In this document: positions 56,562 through 64,000 of the stretch, piece by piece
Numbering within the stretch: the first letter of the stretch is position 1
How the letters are laid out: each line of letters opens with the position of its first letter
NCBI GenBank assembly: GCA_017608295.1
Contig: JAFCGF010000001.1
Coordinates: 310,001-374,000, forward strand
Direction of reading: 5' to 3'
DNA: 64,000 nucleotides
From: Candidatus Woesearchaeota archaeon
Lineage (GTDB): Archaea; Nanoarchaeota; Nanoarchaeia; Woesearchaeales; JAGVZT01
The notes under the pieces: model-generated
What the model was told of the DNA's origin: nothing
The model's input: only the letters and a program-made list of their open reading frames with translations
Database searches by the model: none
Translations under genes and position numbers: made by a program

Positions 56562-57047
56562 ATGGTAGCCCCCGAGCAGTTAAAGTTCCTTATGAGGACC
56601 TTTAGGAAGAAGAAGCCGATGCGTGTGCATATAGACCGCATCGAGCCACATCCTAACTATCCGGAGGACCGTCTGAAAGACCTCCATCAGATAGAGGAGA
56701 GCATAAAGGCTCAGGGCTTCCGTGATGATCACCCCTTGAAAGTCAAGCCACATCCGGTCAAGAGAGGGTATTATCAACTGGTTGACGGGCACCGCAGACT
56801 CAAGGCTGCGAAGAACTGCCTCCACGACCCGAAATGCAAGAAACTTACGCACGTAGAGGTCCCTATAGTCGTTGACGACTACTCCAAAAAGGAGCTTGAC
56901 GACCTCTATGATGAGGACAAGTGGAAGAGGTATCCTATTCCGCACAAGAAGGTGCAGTACAAGAATCCTCATTACTGCCCGCAGTGCGGGACCAAGCTCA
57001 TGCCGGGCGACAGCTTCTGTCCGGAATGCGGCTTTAAGCTTAAGTGA
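56562..57047 (+). CDS. ParB/sulfiredoxin-like domain protein with C-terminal zinc ribbon
   Basis: 161 residues. RVHIDRIEPHPNYPEDRL, KAQGFRDDHPLKVKP and LVDGHRRLKAAK fit the ParB N-terminal nuclease-like/CTPase fold; the GHRR motif is intact. A zinc ribbon (YCPQCGTKLMPGDSFCPECG) replaces the HTH of chromosome-partitioning ParB, so DNA segregation is unlikely. Function unknown. ATG 56562 is used; ATG 56592 is possible. Confidence 0.75.
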   Translation: MVAPEQLKFLMRTFRKKKPMRVHIDRIEPHPNYPEDRLKDLHQIEESIKAQGFRDDHPLKVKPHPVKRGYYQLVDGHRRLKAAKNCLHDPKCKKLTHVEVPIVVDDYSKKELDDLYDEDKWKRYPIPHKKVQYKNPHYCPQCGTKLMPGDSFCPECGFKLK

Positions 57048-57076
57048 GTTGTAACTCTAGTAAATGGTGATATGAT

Positions 57077-58153
57077 ATGGTTGATTTCGATGCTGCGCTC
57101 GTGACACTGACAGATGCGGTAAGTACGCTGACAAGCAATAAATGGCTCCTCGCACTGAGCATCTTTGTCGCGTTTTACATCCTTGCTGCGATATTCGTAT
57201 ACGTCATTGAGCGCTATGTCCGCTCATTTGTGAAGAAGTTGCCCCATGGTGACTTTGGAGACTTGCTGCTGTCCACAACGCACAGGCCCATACGGACGCT
57301 GCTCCTCCTCATCGGCCTGAGGCTTGCTGTCGTTCCCCTGGCTCTGGCGGAGAAGTATGGGGTTGTTATCAACCGTGTCCTCGATACTCTCGTGCTTATT
57401 GTCGTGACGTATCTTGTCATTATCGTGACGCGCGTCATCCTCACTTCATGGGGAAAGCAGTGGGCTGCAAAGACAAAGACAAAGCTAGATGACCAGATTC
57501 TGCCCCTCATGAAAAGCACATTCGATGTGCTGCTTTCTGTTATCGGCTTCCTGTTGATGCTTGACGTGTGGAAAATAAACATAGGGCCGTTCCTCGCCTC
57601 ATTAGGTATCGCAGGTATTGCCATCGGCTTTGCTGTCAAGGACTCGATTGCCAATATCTTCGGCGGAATCCAGATAGTGCTGGACAGAAACATCACTGTG
57701 GGCGACGCTGTTGACATCGGTGGCGTGGCTGGAAGTGTCAAGGACATCGGGATGCGCACTACTAAAATAAGGACCTACGACGGCAATACTGTGTTTTACC
57801 CCAACGCGAAGCTTGCCGAGAGTGTTATCATCAACATGAACAAGAGGCCTCACCACAGGTCAAGGTTCACTGTGCAATTTGGAGTATCGTATGATGCTGA
57901 CCCTGTGAAGGTTGAGACGGCAATCAAGAAGGCAGCGAAGGGAGCGAAGCTCATCCTCCAGGACCCTGCGCCAACCATATTCTTCGATACGTTTGGGGAT
58001 TCTGCTATGACATTCAAGGTGATGTATTGGGTGAAGAGCCGCAGCGACAAGCTTGAGGCAGACAGGGCATTGAAGCATAATCTCCTCAAGGAGTTCAAGA
58101 AGGCAAGGATAGAGATGCCCTTTCCCACCCTTGATATCAATATCAAAAAGTGA
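57077..58153 (+). CDS. MscS-type mechanosensitive ion channel
   Basis: 358 residues. Three or four TM helices at the N-terminus (LLALSIFVAFYILAAIFVYV, TLLLLIGLRLAVVPLAL, LVLIVVTYLVIIVTRVIL, VLLSVIGFLLMLDVW) are followed by the pore helix SLGIAGIAIGFAVKDSIANIFGG and the beta domain with DRNITVGDAVDIGGVAGSVKDIGMRTTKIRTYDGNTVFYPNAKL. Releases solutes on hypo-osmotic shock. SD GGTGAT precedes the ATG. Confidence 0.92.
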   Translation: MVDFDAALVTLTDAVSTLTSNKWLLALSIFVAFYILAAIFVYVIERYVRSFVKKLPHGDFGDLLLSTTHRPIRTLLLLIGLRLAVVPLALAEKYGVVINRVLDTLVLIVVTYLVIIVTRVILTSWGKQWAAKTKTKLDDQILPLMKSTFDVLLSVIGFLLMLDVWKINIGPFLASLGIAGIAIGFAVKDSIANIFGGIQIVLDRNITVGDAVDIGGVAGSVKDIGMRTTKIRTYDGNTVFYPNAKLAESVIINMNKRPHHRSRFTVQFGVSYDADPVKVETAIKKAAKGAKLILQDPAPTIFFDTFGDSAMTFKVMYWVKSRSDKLEADRALKHNLLKEFKKARIEMPFPTLDINIKK

Positions 58154-58156
58154 TTA

Positions 58157-60307
58157 CTAAGGCCACACGTTGCGGCGATAGCCGCCGTAGCGCCTTCCGC
58201 GGTCTGAGTTCTCGTACATGTAGAGCCCTACACCTGCCACTACAATGCCGGTGATGCCAAGGCCCCAGCGCCATCTCTTGACGTATTTGTTGATCTCTTC
58301 CTGGTAGTTGTGGCCCTTTCCTTTTGGATAGTCAAGCGCCCTGAGGATGTCGATGCTGCTGTTGCCCATGTCCTCTGCGAAGACCTCGCTCGCTGGTTTA
58401 CGTGCGTACAGGCGGTCTTCAGCAGTATTGAGCGCTTCCTCGTATGCAAGAAGCCTGTCTTGCACAGCGTTCAGCTGAGTGATGTCGTTGGCTGCGCCGT
58501 TGATACCCCATACCATGTCCTCGACCCACCAGTGCTGCCGACTCTCCGAGACGTATGACCTCTCGTGGTGTTCGGTCGGACTGCCGTCCCATTTCTGGTT
58601 GAACTCCTGGATTCTTCCGTTCATGCTGCTCTGCCCTGCTGCTGCGGTGTTCCAGGCCTCCATGGTGCTGTTGTCACTGTTCTTTCCTGTGAACTGTCTC
58701 AGGTCGAGTTCAGCGACTGCCAAACCGCTTTCTGTGAGTGTGACCTTGTAGAAAGCTTGCTCCAATGCCTCCATGCCTGTCTTTCCCTGTGCATGGTCAA
58801 CTTCCCACCAATCGTCGCGCCAGTCAAATACAGTGACATAATAAATCTCCTGGTGGCACTCTAAATCACCATCTGAGTCTGTGCTGCACACCTGCCTTGT
58901 CCTCATCTCCAGGTGGTCTTCAATATGATAACTGTGGTCAATGCTTGAGGCGATTGTGAAGCCAGCTGAGGTCATCTGCCCCATGGCGTGCGCCAGCCCC
59001 GGGTCCTGGTAGTGTACAATAACCTCCTCGATGTCCACAAGGGTGTCCTCGATGTCCATGAGCAGGATCTCTCCCTGCCCGCGGTAATCAAAGGGAAGCT
59101 CTGCATTCGCGTCCATGTAGCCTCGGTCCATCAGCCAGGAGAGGTTGCCTGCGTTCACGACAATGGAGCTTGTGTTATTGAAGCCTTCCATTTCATCGGG
59201 CATCTCCTCAACCATCGCAGCATAAGGTGTGCGTTCTGTGAGGTCCTCACGGTGCAGCCGGTTCTCGATTGCGTTGCCTAGCACAGTGTGGCCGAGAACA
59301 AAAAGTCCTGCAGCACCGGCAGCAGCGATGATATAAGGAAGTGACGGGCTGTCAGGCAGCTTGCCCATGATGTCGGCAACCTTCTCGTCCCACTGTTCTC
59401 CGGCACCCTTTGAGAATACATCGTCGAGTGTGCCCTCGTCTTTGTCGAGGCCTCGCTGTCTCCGCTTCAGCTCAGTCTTCAAGTCTTTGTGCTTCTTCCG
59501 TTCTGAAGAGAGCATAATGGCATTGAGCTTGCCGGCATAGTCCGCTATTCTGGGGTCAGTGTCCCCTGAAAGCGCTCTCAATACTTTGCCGAACAGTTCG
59601 CCGGTCTCATCAGACGTTATCTCCTCATCTTCAGAATCAATTGCCCGCTGGCTCTTCAGGGCATACTGCTTCACTTCTGATGCAAGCCCGGCATATCCCT
59701 TCTTTCCGAGGCGCTCTGCCATCTCTCTCAGGCCAAGGTTGATCTCTGTGACGTTCCTGCGGATTGCCTGCGGTAAATCATGAGTCATCCACGAGGGCAA
59801 TTCCTCTGGAGTTACTTCCCTTTTTCTTGCGATAATGTCTCCAATTGCACCGGGGTCCCGCTTCTCTTTCTCGAAGCCGTACTCTGTGAGAATGACTTCG
59901 TCAAATAGGTCTTCCTCAGTCATGCCGGCTCTTGTGCCGAGAATCGCGCTCACGAGGCCTGATGCCATGTACGGTACCTGCGTCCCGAAAGTATCAACTG
60001 CAAAATCAAAGCCGTGCTCACTCAATCCCTTGAAGAAGCCGTGCCTCAGGAGCTTGCCCTGCTGAACGTCGTTGAATACTTCTGTTAGAAGCCCAGTGAG
60101 AGACATATCATCAAGCTCTGCCTCTCCTAATGAGGATGCATCGAATTCAGGGATGGCATCAGCAGGCTCAGAGTGAGTCTCTTCAACCGGCTCTTCGTCC
60201 TTTTCATCGAGCCATGGAAGGCTGTTCTTGCCGCTGAACCAGTCTTTATAGGATTTTAAGCGTTTTTTTTCCTCGCGCGGAGGTTCGTCTGAAGTGTGAG
60301 GGCCCAT
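58157..60307 (-). CDS. Large two-TM protein with extracytoplasmic domain, unrecognised
   Basis: 716 residues. Cytoplasmic N-terminal half of about 315 residues, helical and charged (with DASSLGEAELDDMSLTGLLTEV and KKHKDLKTELKRRQRG), a first TM at about 320-343 (PYIIAAAGAAGLFVLGHTVL), an outer domain of about 335 residues with two Cys (QVCSTDSDGDLECHQE), and a second TM at about 682-700 (WGLGITGIVVAGVGLYMY) followed by a short basic end. No homology is recognised. Convergent with mscS. A TATA box CTTATAAG (60330-60337) precedes the ATG. Confidence 0.7.
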   Translation of the reverse strand: MGPHTSDEPPREEKKRLKSYKDWFSGKNSLPWLDEKDEEPVEETHSEPADAIPEFDASSLGEAELDDMSLTGLLTEVFNDVQQGKLLRHGFFKGLSEHGFDFAVDTFGTQVPYMASGLVSAILGTRAGMTEEDLFDEVILTEYGFEKEKRDPGAIGDIIARKREVTPEELPSWMTHDLPQAIRRNVTEINLGLREMAERLGKKGYAGLASEVKQYALKSQRAIDSEDEEITSDETGELFGKVLRALSGDTDPRIADYAGKLNAIMLSSERKKHKDLKTELKRRQRGLDKDEGTLDDVFSKGAGEQWDEKVADIMGKLPDSPSLPYIIAAAGAAGLFVLGHTVLGNAIENRLHREDLTERTPYAAMVEEMPDEMEGFNNTSSIVVNAGNLSWLMDRGYMDANAELPFDYRGQGEILLMDIEDTLVDIEEVIVHYQDPGLAHAMGQMTSAGFTIASSIDHSYHIEDHLEMRTRQVCSTDSDGDLECHQEIYYVTVFDWRDDWWEVDHAQGKTGMEALEQAFYKVTLTESGLAVAELDLRQFTGKNSDNSTMEAWNTAAAGQSSMNGRIQEFNQKWDGSPTEHHERSYVSESRQHWWVEDMVWGINGAANDITQLNAVQDRLLAYEEALNTAEDRLYARKPASEVFAEDMGNSSIDILRALDYPKGKGHNYQEEINKYVKRWRWGLGITGIVVAGVGLYMYENSDRGRRYGGYRRNVWP

Positions 60308-60329
60308 AGAGAATCAGAAGAGGTCTCAG

Positions 60330-60357
60330 CTTATAAGTTTTACTACTAAAAAGTAGT
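60330..60357 (-). promoter_or_regulatory. TATA box and upstream inverted repeat of the 716-residue protein gene
   Basis: CTTATAAG at 60330-60337 lies 23-30 bases before ATG 60307. Directly upstream, ACTACT-AAAA-AGTAGT at 60342-60357 is a perfect inverted repeat in the BRE/upstream position, a likely regulator site. It could also act as a small terminator for the lipoprotein operon. Confidence 0.45.
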
Positions 60358-60404
60358 TTCTTTAATGTGTGGCTTCGCCTGTTGGCAGACGGGGTATTCA
60401 GGGC

Positions 60405-60887
60405 TTAATTTTGGCGGTCTGCCATGCGAGTTTGCAGGTGAATAGTCTCAGTTCTGTACGGTCCGAGCTTGAACTCGAGATCAGACAGTTCCAGTTCGGG
60501 ATTTCCCTGCTCACTGATGATTTTCTTTCCATATGCGATGAATTCCTCGTCGCAGTTCACCGCTGAGAGAGCGGCACTTACCTTTGCCTGCTCACTCCAG
60601 GCTACACTTGTTGAGTGGGCGAGAAACGCTTCTCCTGAGGTTTCATCTTCGAATAGGATACCTATCTGCTGGCCATCAGCGGGTGTGGTGAGGCCTCCAT
60701 CATAGCAGAAGCCTCCTTCGTACTTGATGAATTGTCCAACCATGTAGTCGGAATCAATCATCTCCTCAAATGTGACTGATGTGAATTGCTGTTGGTATTC
60801 CGCATCTGTAGTGATGGGAGCGCATCCCGCGATACCTAATGATGCTGCTCCCAGTATTCCTATTGCTAATGCTCCTTTTGCTTTCAT
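60405..60887 (-). CDS. Lipoprotein of a tandem five-gene family (member 5)
   Basis: 160 residues. Lipoprotein signal MKAKGALAIGILGAASLGIAGC with lipobox GIAGC; ATG 60887 has GGTGATTAAG upstream and aligns with the next gene (GTG 60896 would add three residues). The mature part has the family pattern: TFEEMIDSDYMVGQFIKYEGGFCYDGG, GILFEDETSGEAFLAHST, VNCDEEFIAYGKKIISEQGNPEL, LEFKLGPYRTE. Function unknown; the strand pattern could be an OB-like barrel. Confidence 0.8.
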   Translation of the reverse strand: MKAKGALAIGILGAASLGIAGCAPITTDAEYQQQFTSVTFEEMIDSDYMVGQFIKYEGGFCYDGGLTTPADGQQIGILFEDETSGEAFLAHSTSVAWSEQAKVSAALSAVNCDEEFIAYGKKIISEQGNPELELSDLEFKLGPYRTETIHLQTRMADRQN

Positions 60888-60892
60888 CTTAA

Positions 60893-61384
60893 TCACCTTG
60901 GACTCAAGTCCCTATCATATGTTATCATTGAGGTACGGTACGGGCCAAGCTTGAATTCAAGCGCACCGATATTGAGCTGGGGATTGCCCTGGTCATCGAT
61001 AACCTTTTTTCCGTACACGACAAAACTTTCGTCGCAGTTGCTCGCTGCGAGCGCTGCGTCACCCATGGAGTACGCCCAGTTGCTTCCCGCAGGTGTGTAG
61101 GCGAAGAACGCCTCCTCAGTGGCCTCATCCTCAAAGAGGATGGCTATGTCAGGCGCTTCTCCTTGGGTTCCATGCCATCCGCCGTCATAGCAGATGCCTC
61201 CTTCGTATTTCACGAGTTGCTCCACCATGTAGTGCGGGTCGACCATATCTTCGTGGCTCATCTCAGTGTACACTCGCTCCTGTGTGGCGGCTGTGTTAAT
61301 GTCACCTGTTGGGCTTCCGCATCCCGCGATGCCTAATGATACTAATCCAAGTATTCCTATTGTCAATGCTCCTTTTGCTTTCAT
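60893..61384 (-). CDS. Lipoprotein of a tandem five-gene family (member 4)
   Basis: 163 residues. The signal peptide MKAKGALTIGILGLVSLGIAGC is nearly the same as in member 5, including lipobox; the mature domains differ more, so the signal may have been homogenised or the duplication is recent. Pattern KYEGGICYDGG, AILFEDEATEEAFFAYTP, SNCDESFVVYGKKVIDDQGNPQL, LEFKLGPYRTS. SD GGAGGAGAT precedes ATG. Confidence 0.8.
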   Translation of the reverse strand: MKAKGALTIGILGLVSLGIAGCGSPTGDINTAATQERVYTEMSHEDMVDPHYMVEQLVKYEGGICYDGGWHGTQGEAPDIAILFEDEATEEAFFAYTPAGSNWAYSMGDAALAASNCDESFVVYGKKVIDDQGNPQLNIGALEFKLGPYRTSMITYDRDLSPR

Positions 61385-61385
61385 C

Positions 61386-61910
61386 TTAATCTCCTCCCTC
61401 CTGCGGGCTGAACTTGTTGTGGAGGTTGATTTGTTCTATACGATATGGCCCCATCTTGAACTCTAAGGTTCCTATCTTCAGCTCTGGATTTCCCTGCTCG
61501 TTCAGGATTTTCTGTCCGTATACGACAAAGTCTTCCTCGCAATTCACTGCAGTGAGCAGCGCATTCGCCTTGGAATGGTCTTCCTGGTTTCCCATGCCTG
61601 TGTGGGCTATAAATGCCTCTCCAGTGAGGTCATCCTCAAAGAGAATGGAAAGGTAAGTGCCTTCTCCCGGGCTGCTCGGCAAGCCGGTCTCATAGCATAT
61701 GCCGCCCTCAAAGCGGATCATCCCGTCAATGGCGTATTTAGTGTCGACCATCTCGTCGAAATCAAGGTCTTCAAAGACCTCTTCGACCTGTTCTTTAGGG
61801 GCTTTGTTTGGAAGCACCATGCCGAAATACACTGGCAGGCCGATGACAGCAGCTATCACACCAATTCCACCACCAAGTACACCTAAACATTCCCAATCAT
61901 ATCTATCCAT
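61386..61910 (-). CDS. TM-anchored member of the five-gene family (member 3)
   Basis: 174 residues. One N-terminal membrane helix (VLGGGIGVIAAVIGLPVYFGM) instead of a lipobox; then EVFEDLDFDEMVDTKYAIDGMIRFEGGICYETG, SILFEDDLTGEAFIAHTG, VNCEEDFVVYGQKILNEQGNPEL and LEFKMGPYRIE. The domain should lie outside the cell. Function unknown. The gene follows member 2 by 16 bases. Confidence 0.78.
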   Translation of the reverse strand: MDRYDWECLGVLGGGIGVIAAVIGLPVYFGMVLPNKAPKEQVEEVFEDLDFDEMVDTKYAIDGMIRFEGGICYETGLPSSPGEGTYLSILFEDDLTGEAFIAHTGMGNQEDHSKANALLTAVNCEEDFVVYGQKILNEQGNPELKIGTLEFKMGPYRIEQINLHNKFSPQEGGD

Positions 61911-61926
61911 TTTGTTTCATTCACTA

Positions 61927-62442
61927 TTAATCCTGAGGGCTCAATCTATTCTGGAACTCGATTCTCTTGGTTCTATACGGCCCAAGCTTGAACTCCAGCG
62001 TGCCGATGTCAATCTCAGGGTTGCCCTGGTCATCGAGCACTTTCTTTCCATACACGACAAAACTCTCGTCGCAGTTCACAGCAGCGAGCATCGTGTTCGC
62101 TGTTGCGTGGTCATCAGTGCCGCCCCAGCCTGTCTCAGCGAGAAACGCCTCTCCGCTCGCCTCATCCTCAAAGAGTACTGAGAGGTCGTTGTTGCTGCTG
62201 ACCATCCCAGGCCAGCCGTGCCCGTAGCACACGCCGCCCTCGAAGCGGACCAGTGCGTCAATAGCATACTCAGGGTCCACCATCTCATCAAAATCAAGCT
62301 CCTCAAAGACCTCTGTGGTCTGCTCCTGGAGCCTTACTTCCTCTTGGTGATCTACCCATTGGATTAACTTGAATCCGCCGTAAAATAGCCCGCCAACAAA
62401 TCCTATTGCCAGACCGTTCACAATCACATCTTCCCATGTCAT
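61927..62442 (-). CDS. TM-anchored member of the five-gene family (member 2)
   Basis: 171 residues. Hydrophobic helix IVNGLAIGFVGGLFYGGFKLI, then EVFEELDFDEMVDPEYAIDALVRFEGGVCYGHG, SVLFEDEASGEAFLAETG, VNCDESFVVYGKKVLDDQGNPEIDIGTLEFKLGPYRTK. Two invariant Cys (in GVCY and VNCD) occur in all five members and could form a disulfide outside the membrane. Confidence 0.78.
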   Translation of the reverse strand: MTWEDVIVNGLAIGFVGGLFYGGFKLIQWVDHQEEVRLQEQTTEVFEELDFDEMVDPEYAIDALVRFEGGVCYGHGWPGMVSSNNDLSVLFEDEASGEAFLAETGWGGTDDHATANTMLAAVNCDESFVVYGKKVLDDQGNPEIDIGTLEFKLGPYRTKRIEFQNRLSPQD

Positions 62443-62454
62443 CTTTCATTCACC

Positions 62455-62973
62455 TTATTTATGTGGAGAAATCTCTCCGTCGAGCATGATACGCTCTGTC
62501 CTGTAGGGGCCGAGCTTGAATTCAAGGGCGCCGAGCTGCATCTCAGGGTTGCCTGAATCGCTCAGCACTTTCTTTCCATAGAGCACAAAATCCTCGCTGC
62601 AGTTCAGGGTCTGGAGTGCTGCATTCGCCTTTGATATGGCTGTACTGTCATCCCTAGTGGTGTAAGCAAAGAATGCCTCATTGCTCATATCGTCCTCGAA
62701 CAGAATGGATAGCTGGCCGTCCTGGCGCTGCCATCCGTTTTCATAGCAGATGCCTGTATTGAACTGCACCAGGTCTCCAATGTGATATTCAGGGTCTGAC
62801 ATCTCCCCGAAATCCATCTCCTCAAAGACCTCTGCGGTCCTGTTTGCTATATCTTCCTCATGTGCCTTGGTGATCTGCTTGTCTTTGACTATAACCCAGA
62901 TGAGGCCTCCTGCCACGACTGTCAGGCCGCCCAGTAGAACTATTTCCCCTATGTATTCTCCTCTATATCCCAT
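62455..62973 (-). CDS. TM-anchored member of the five-gene family (member 1)
   Basis: 172 residues. One membrane helix (IVLLGGLTVVAGGLIWVIV), then EVFEEMDFGEMSDPEYHIGDLVQFNTGICYENG, SILFEDDMSNEAFFAYTT, LNCSEDFVLYGKKVLSDSGNPEM, LEFKLGPYRTE. ATG 62973 has GGAAGTGA upstream; a GTG at 62982 overlapping the stop of the upstream gene would add three residues. First of the five in the minus-strand operon. Confidence 0.76.
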   Translation of the reverse strand: MGYRGEYIGEIVLLGGLTVVAGGLIWVIVKDKQITKAHEEDIANRTAEVFEEMDFGEMSDPEYHIGDLVQFNTGICYENGWQRQDGQLSILFEDDMSNEAFFAYTTRDDSTAISKANAALQTLNCSEDFVLYGKKVLSDSGNPEMQLGALEFKLGPYRTERIMLDGEISPHK

Positions 62974-62978
62974 TATTT

Positions 62979-64000
62979 TCACTTCCTAAATCTCATGCCC
63001 GCAGCCTCAACAGCTTCAGGGCGCTTTTTCTGCAAGTACAAGTTGACCCAGAGGTTCTGCTGCTCCTCATACTGCCAGCTCTTCGACACCTTCTGCAGCC
63101 ACGAGGCAACTTCCTCGTCACTATGGCCGTTGATGTACTCAACTGCTGACGTAGTGTTCCTGTACATGGTATAGTCAGAATCTCGGTCCTGCAGGCGTGA
63201 GAGGAAATCAAACAGCACCGGGTCGTTTCCAACCGGGTAAATCAGCGCGAGCTTCGTGTCAATATCCTTAATTGATTTGAACACGCTGTACTGCTGCCTC
63301 TTCGAAGCCTTTGATATGCGCTGAATCGCATACCGGAGCTTCTTAGCCTCAGGTGATTCAGAATCGTCAATCTTCTTGAAGATGGAGTCCATGTCGTCGA
63401 CAAGCGCTTCCTTTGCCCACTTCGCGAGCTCATTGTCCTGGTTAATCATCCGGGCAAGAGAAAGCTCGCCCACTTCAGGAGCGAACGCAAAGAGCCCTTC
63501 CTTGACAAAGGTATCAATAACAAGGTTCACGTCATTTCCATTCACAATCACATACTCGTTAGTGATGCGGTTATCATTCGATGAGGGCTTATGCTCGAAA
63601 TACACCAGAACCGGCTTGTTTGAGTAGAAACCAAACAGGTCCATGTTATCGTCCCTGACTTTATAGAAGTCGAGATGCATCCGGACTGGAAACACGCCCT
63701 GAGGTTCGATGAGCCTCAAGTTACCCAGAGCTGGCCTCTCTTTACCAGATGCACCGTACTTCATCTCGAACGATTGCTGGACAACCTGCTTCACATCCTC
63801 GGAGAGGACGTATCGCGGGTCTTTCCGGACGTGCTGGACGACGTCATGCATCATTTCCAGTGTCTCGAATGCTTTCGTAGGAGTGTCAAGTGAGACTTCC
63901 AGCTGAATCCGCCGGCCTTTGCGGACAGCTGCAGCCATGATAAGGTTTTGAACATCAAGTGAAGGCAGATGGGTCTTCACCCTGCCATAGAGCGCCTCTC
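62979..64000 (-). CDS. Hypothetical protein, 5' end outside window
   Basis: At least 340 residues; the frame stays open to the window edge (EALYGRVKTHLPSLDV), so the GTG at 63980 is probably internal. Mixed alpha/beta, with VRKGRRIQLEVSLDTP, LVYFEHKPSSNDNRITNEYVIV, ALVDDMDSIFKKIDDSES and SWLQKVSKSWQYEEQQNLWVN. Not recognised. Its stop overlaps a possible GTG start of the membrane-protein family, so it heads or belongs to that operon. Confidence 0.65.
   Translation of the reverse strand, partial: EALYGRVKTHLPSLDVQNLIMAAAVRKGRRIQLEVSLDTPTKAFETLEMMHDVVQHVRKDPRYVLSEDVKQVVQQSFEMKYGASGKERPALGNLRLIEPQGVFPVRMHLDFYKVRDDNMDLFGFYSNKPVLVYFEHKPSSNDNRITNEYVIVNGNDVNLVIDTFVKEGLFAFAPEVGELSLARMINQDNELAKWAKEALVDDMDSIFKKIDDSESPEAKKLRYAIQRISKASKRQQYSVFKSIKDIDTKLALIYPVGNDPVLFDFLSRLQDRDSDYTMYRNTTSAVEYINGHSDEEVASWLQKVSKSWQYEEQQNLWVNLYLQKKRPEAVEAAGMRFRK

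Noticed and set aside
1..64000. CRISPR array
   Set aside because: No series of short identical repeats with regular spacers was seen; the repetitive regions are paralogous genes or low-complexity codons.

Overview
The window is archaeal chromosome. The evidence is a long ribosomal-protein operon in archaeal order that includes eS4, eL32, eL19, aIF1 and the RNase P protein Rpp29, followed by SecY and an EMC3-like insertase. FEN-1 carries a PCNA-binding tail, many genes have TATA-type promoters about 25 bases upstream of leaderless or short-leader starts, and the tRNA gene does not encode CCA. Tandem cadherin-like surface protein domains, many small unrecognised proteins and Lys/Ala/Pro tails on ribosomal proteins fit a DPANN-type lineage, but that placement is an inference.

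Layout. 1-4294: a Trm5/TYW2-type methyltransferase and FEN-1 on the minus strand, two members of an unrecognised protein family on the plus strand, and a winged-helix protein on the minus strand. 4351-18082: the uL3-to-uL15 operon. It has a structured leader before uL3, and between uL3 and uL4 a 23-codon ORF laid over two hairpins. 18126-23521: SecY, EMC3-like, an ABC-2 permease, two dTMP kinase-like proteins, a UPF0200 kinase-like protein and a small membrane protein. 23545-30420: tRNA-Lys preceded by three hairpins, a tyrosine recombinase, unrecognised genes, and a surface protein that breaks abruptly near 30345 against the 3' end of another gene. 30412-35706: a HEFAHH metalloprotease, a membrane CBS-domain sensor, a cold-shock protein with an acidic tail, and a TauE-like exporter.

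35692-49590 is the most striking region. One minus-strand operon starts with a MoxR-type AAA+ ATPase and a vWA-domain protein and continues with twelve full-length paralogs of about 262-309 residues plus a 22-residue relict paralog. Nearly every gene overlaps the next by ATGA or GTGA, and the end of one gene often carries the ribosome-binding site of the next. The paralogs share an N-terminal MSR..LEGLED start, a Tyr-x-x-Gly motif, a helical domain with FLD and ALYN.GHNDF motifs, a C-terminal region with glycine/cysteine repeats that look like a beta-solenoid, and a W-E-E-V-x-P end. The two genes at 1717-3311 belong to the same family. I know of no described system of this composition. A multi-subunit cytoplasmic assembly handled by the MoxR/vWA pair is the simplest reading, and it is inference.

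49743-64000: a B12-dependent ribonucleotide reductase preceded by two NrdR-box-like sites 32 bp apart, an MNT/HEPN toxin-antitoxin-like pair with an 18-bp palindrome over its start codon, a Nudix protein, a JAMM protein, a ParB-like zinc-ribbon protein and an MscS channel. These are followed by a large two-TM protein, five tandem membrane-anchored paralogs (two of them lipoproteins), and the start of another unrecognised gene at the right edge.
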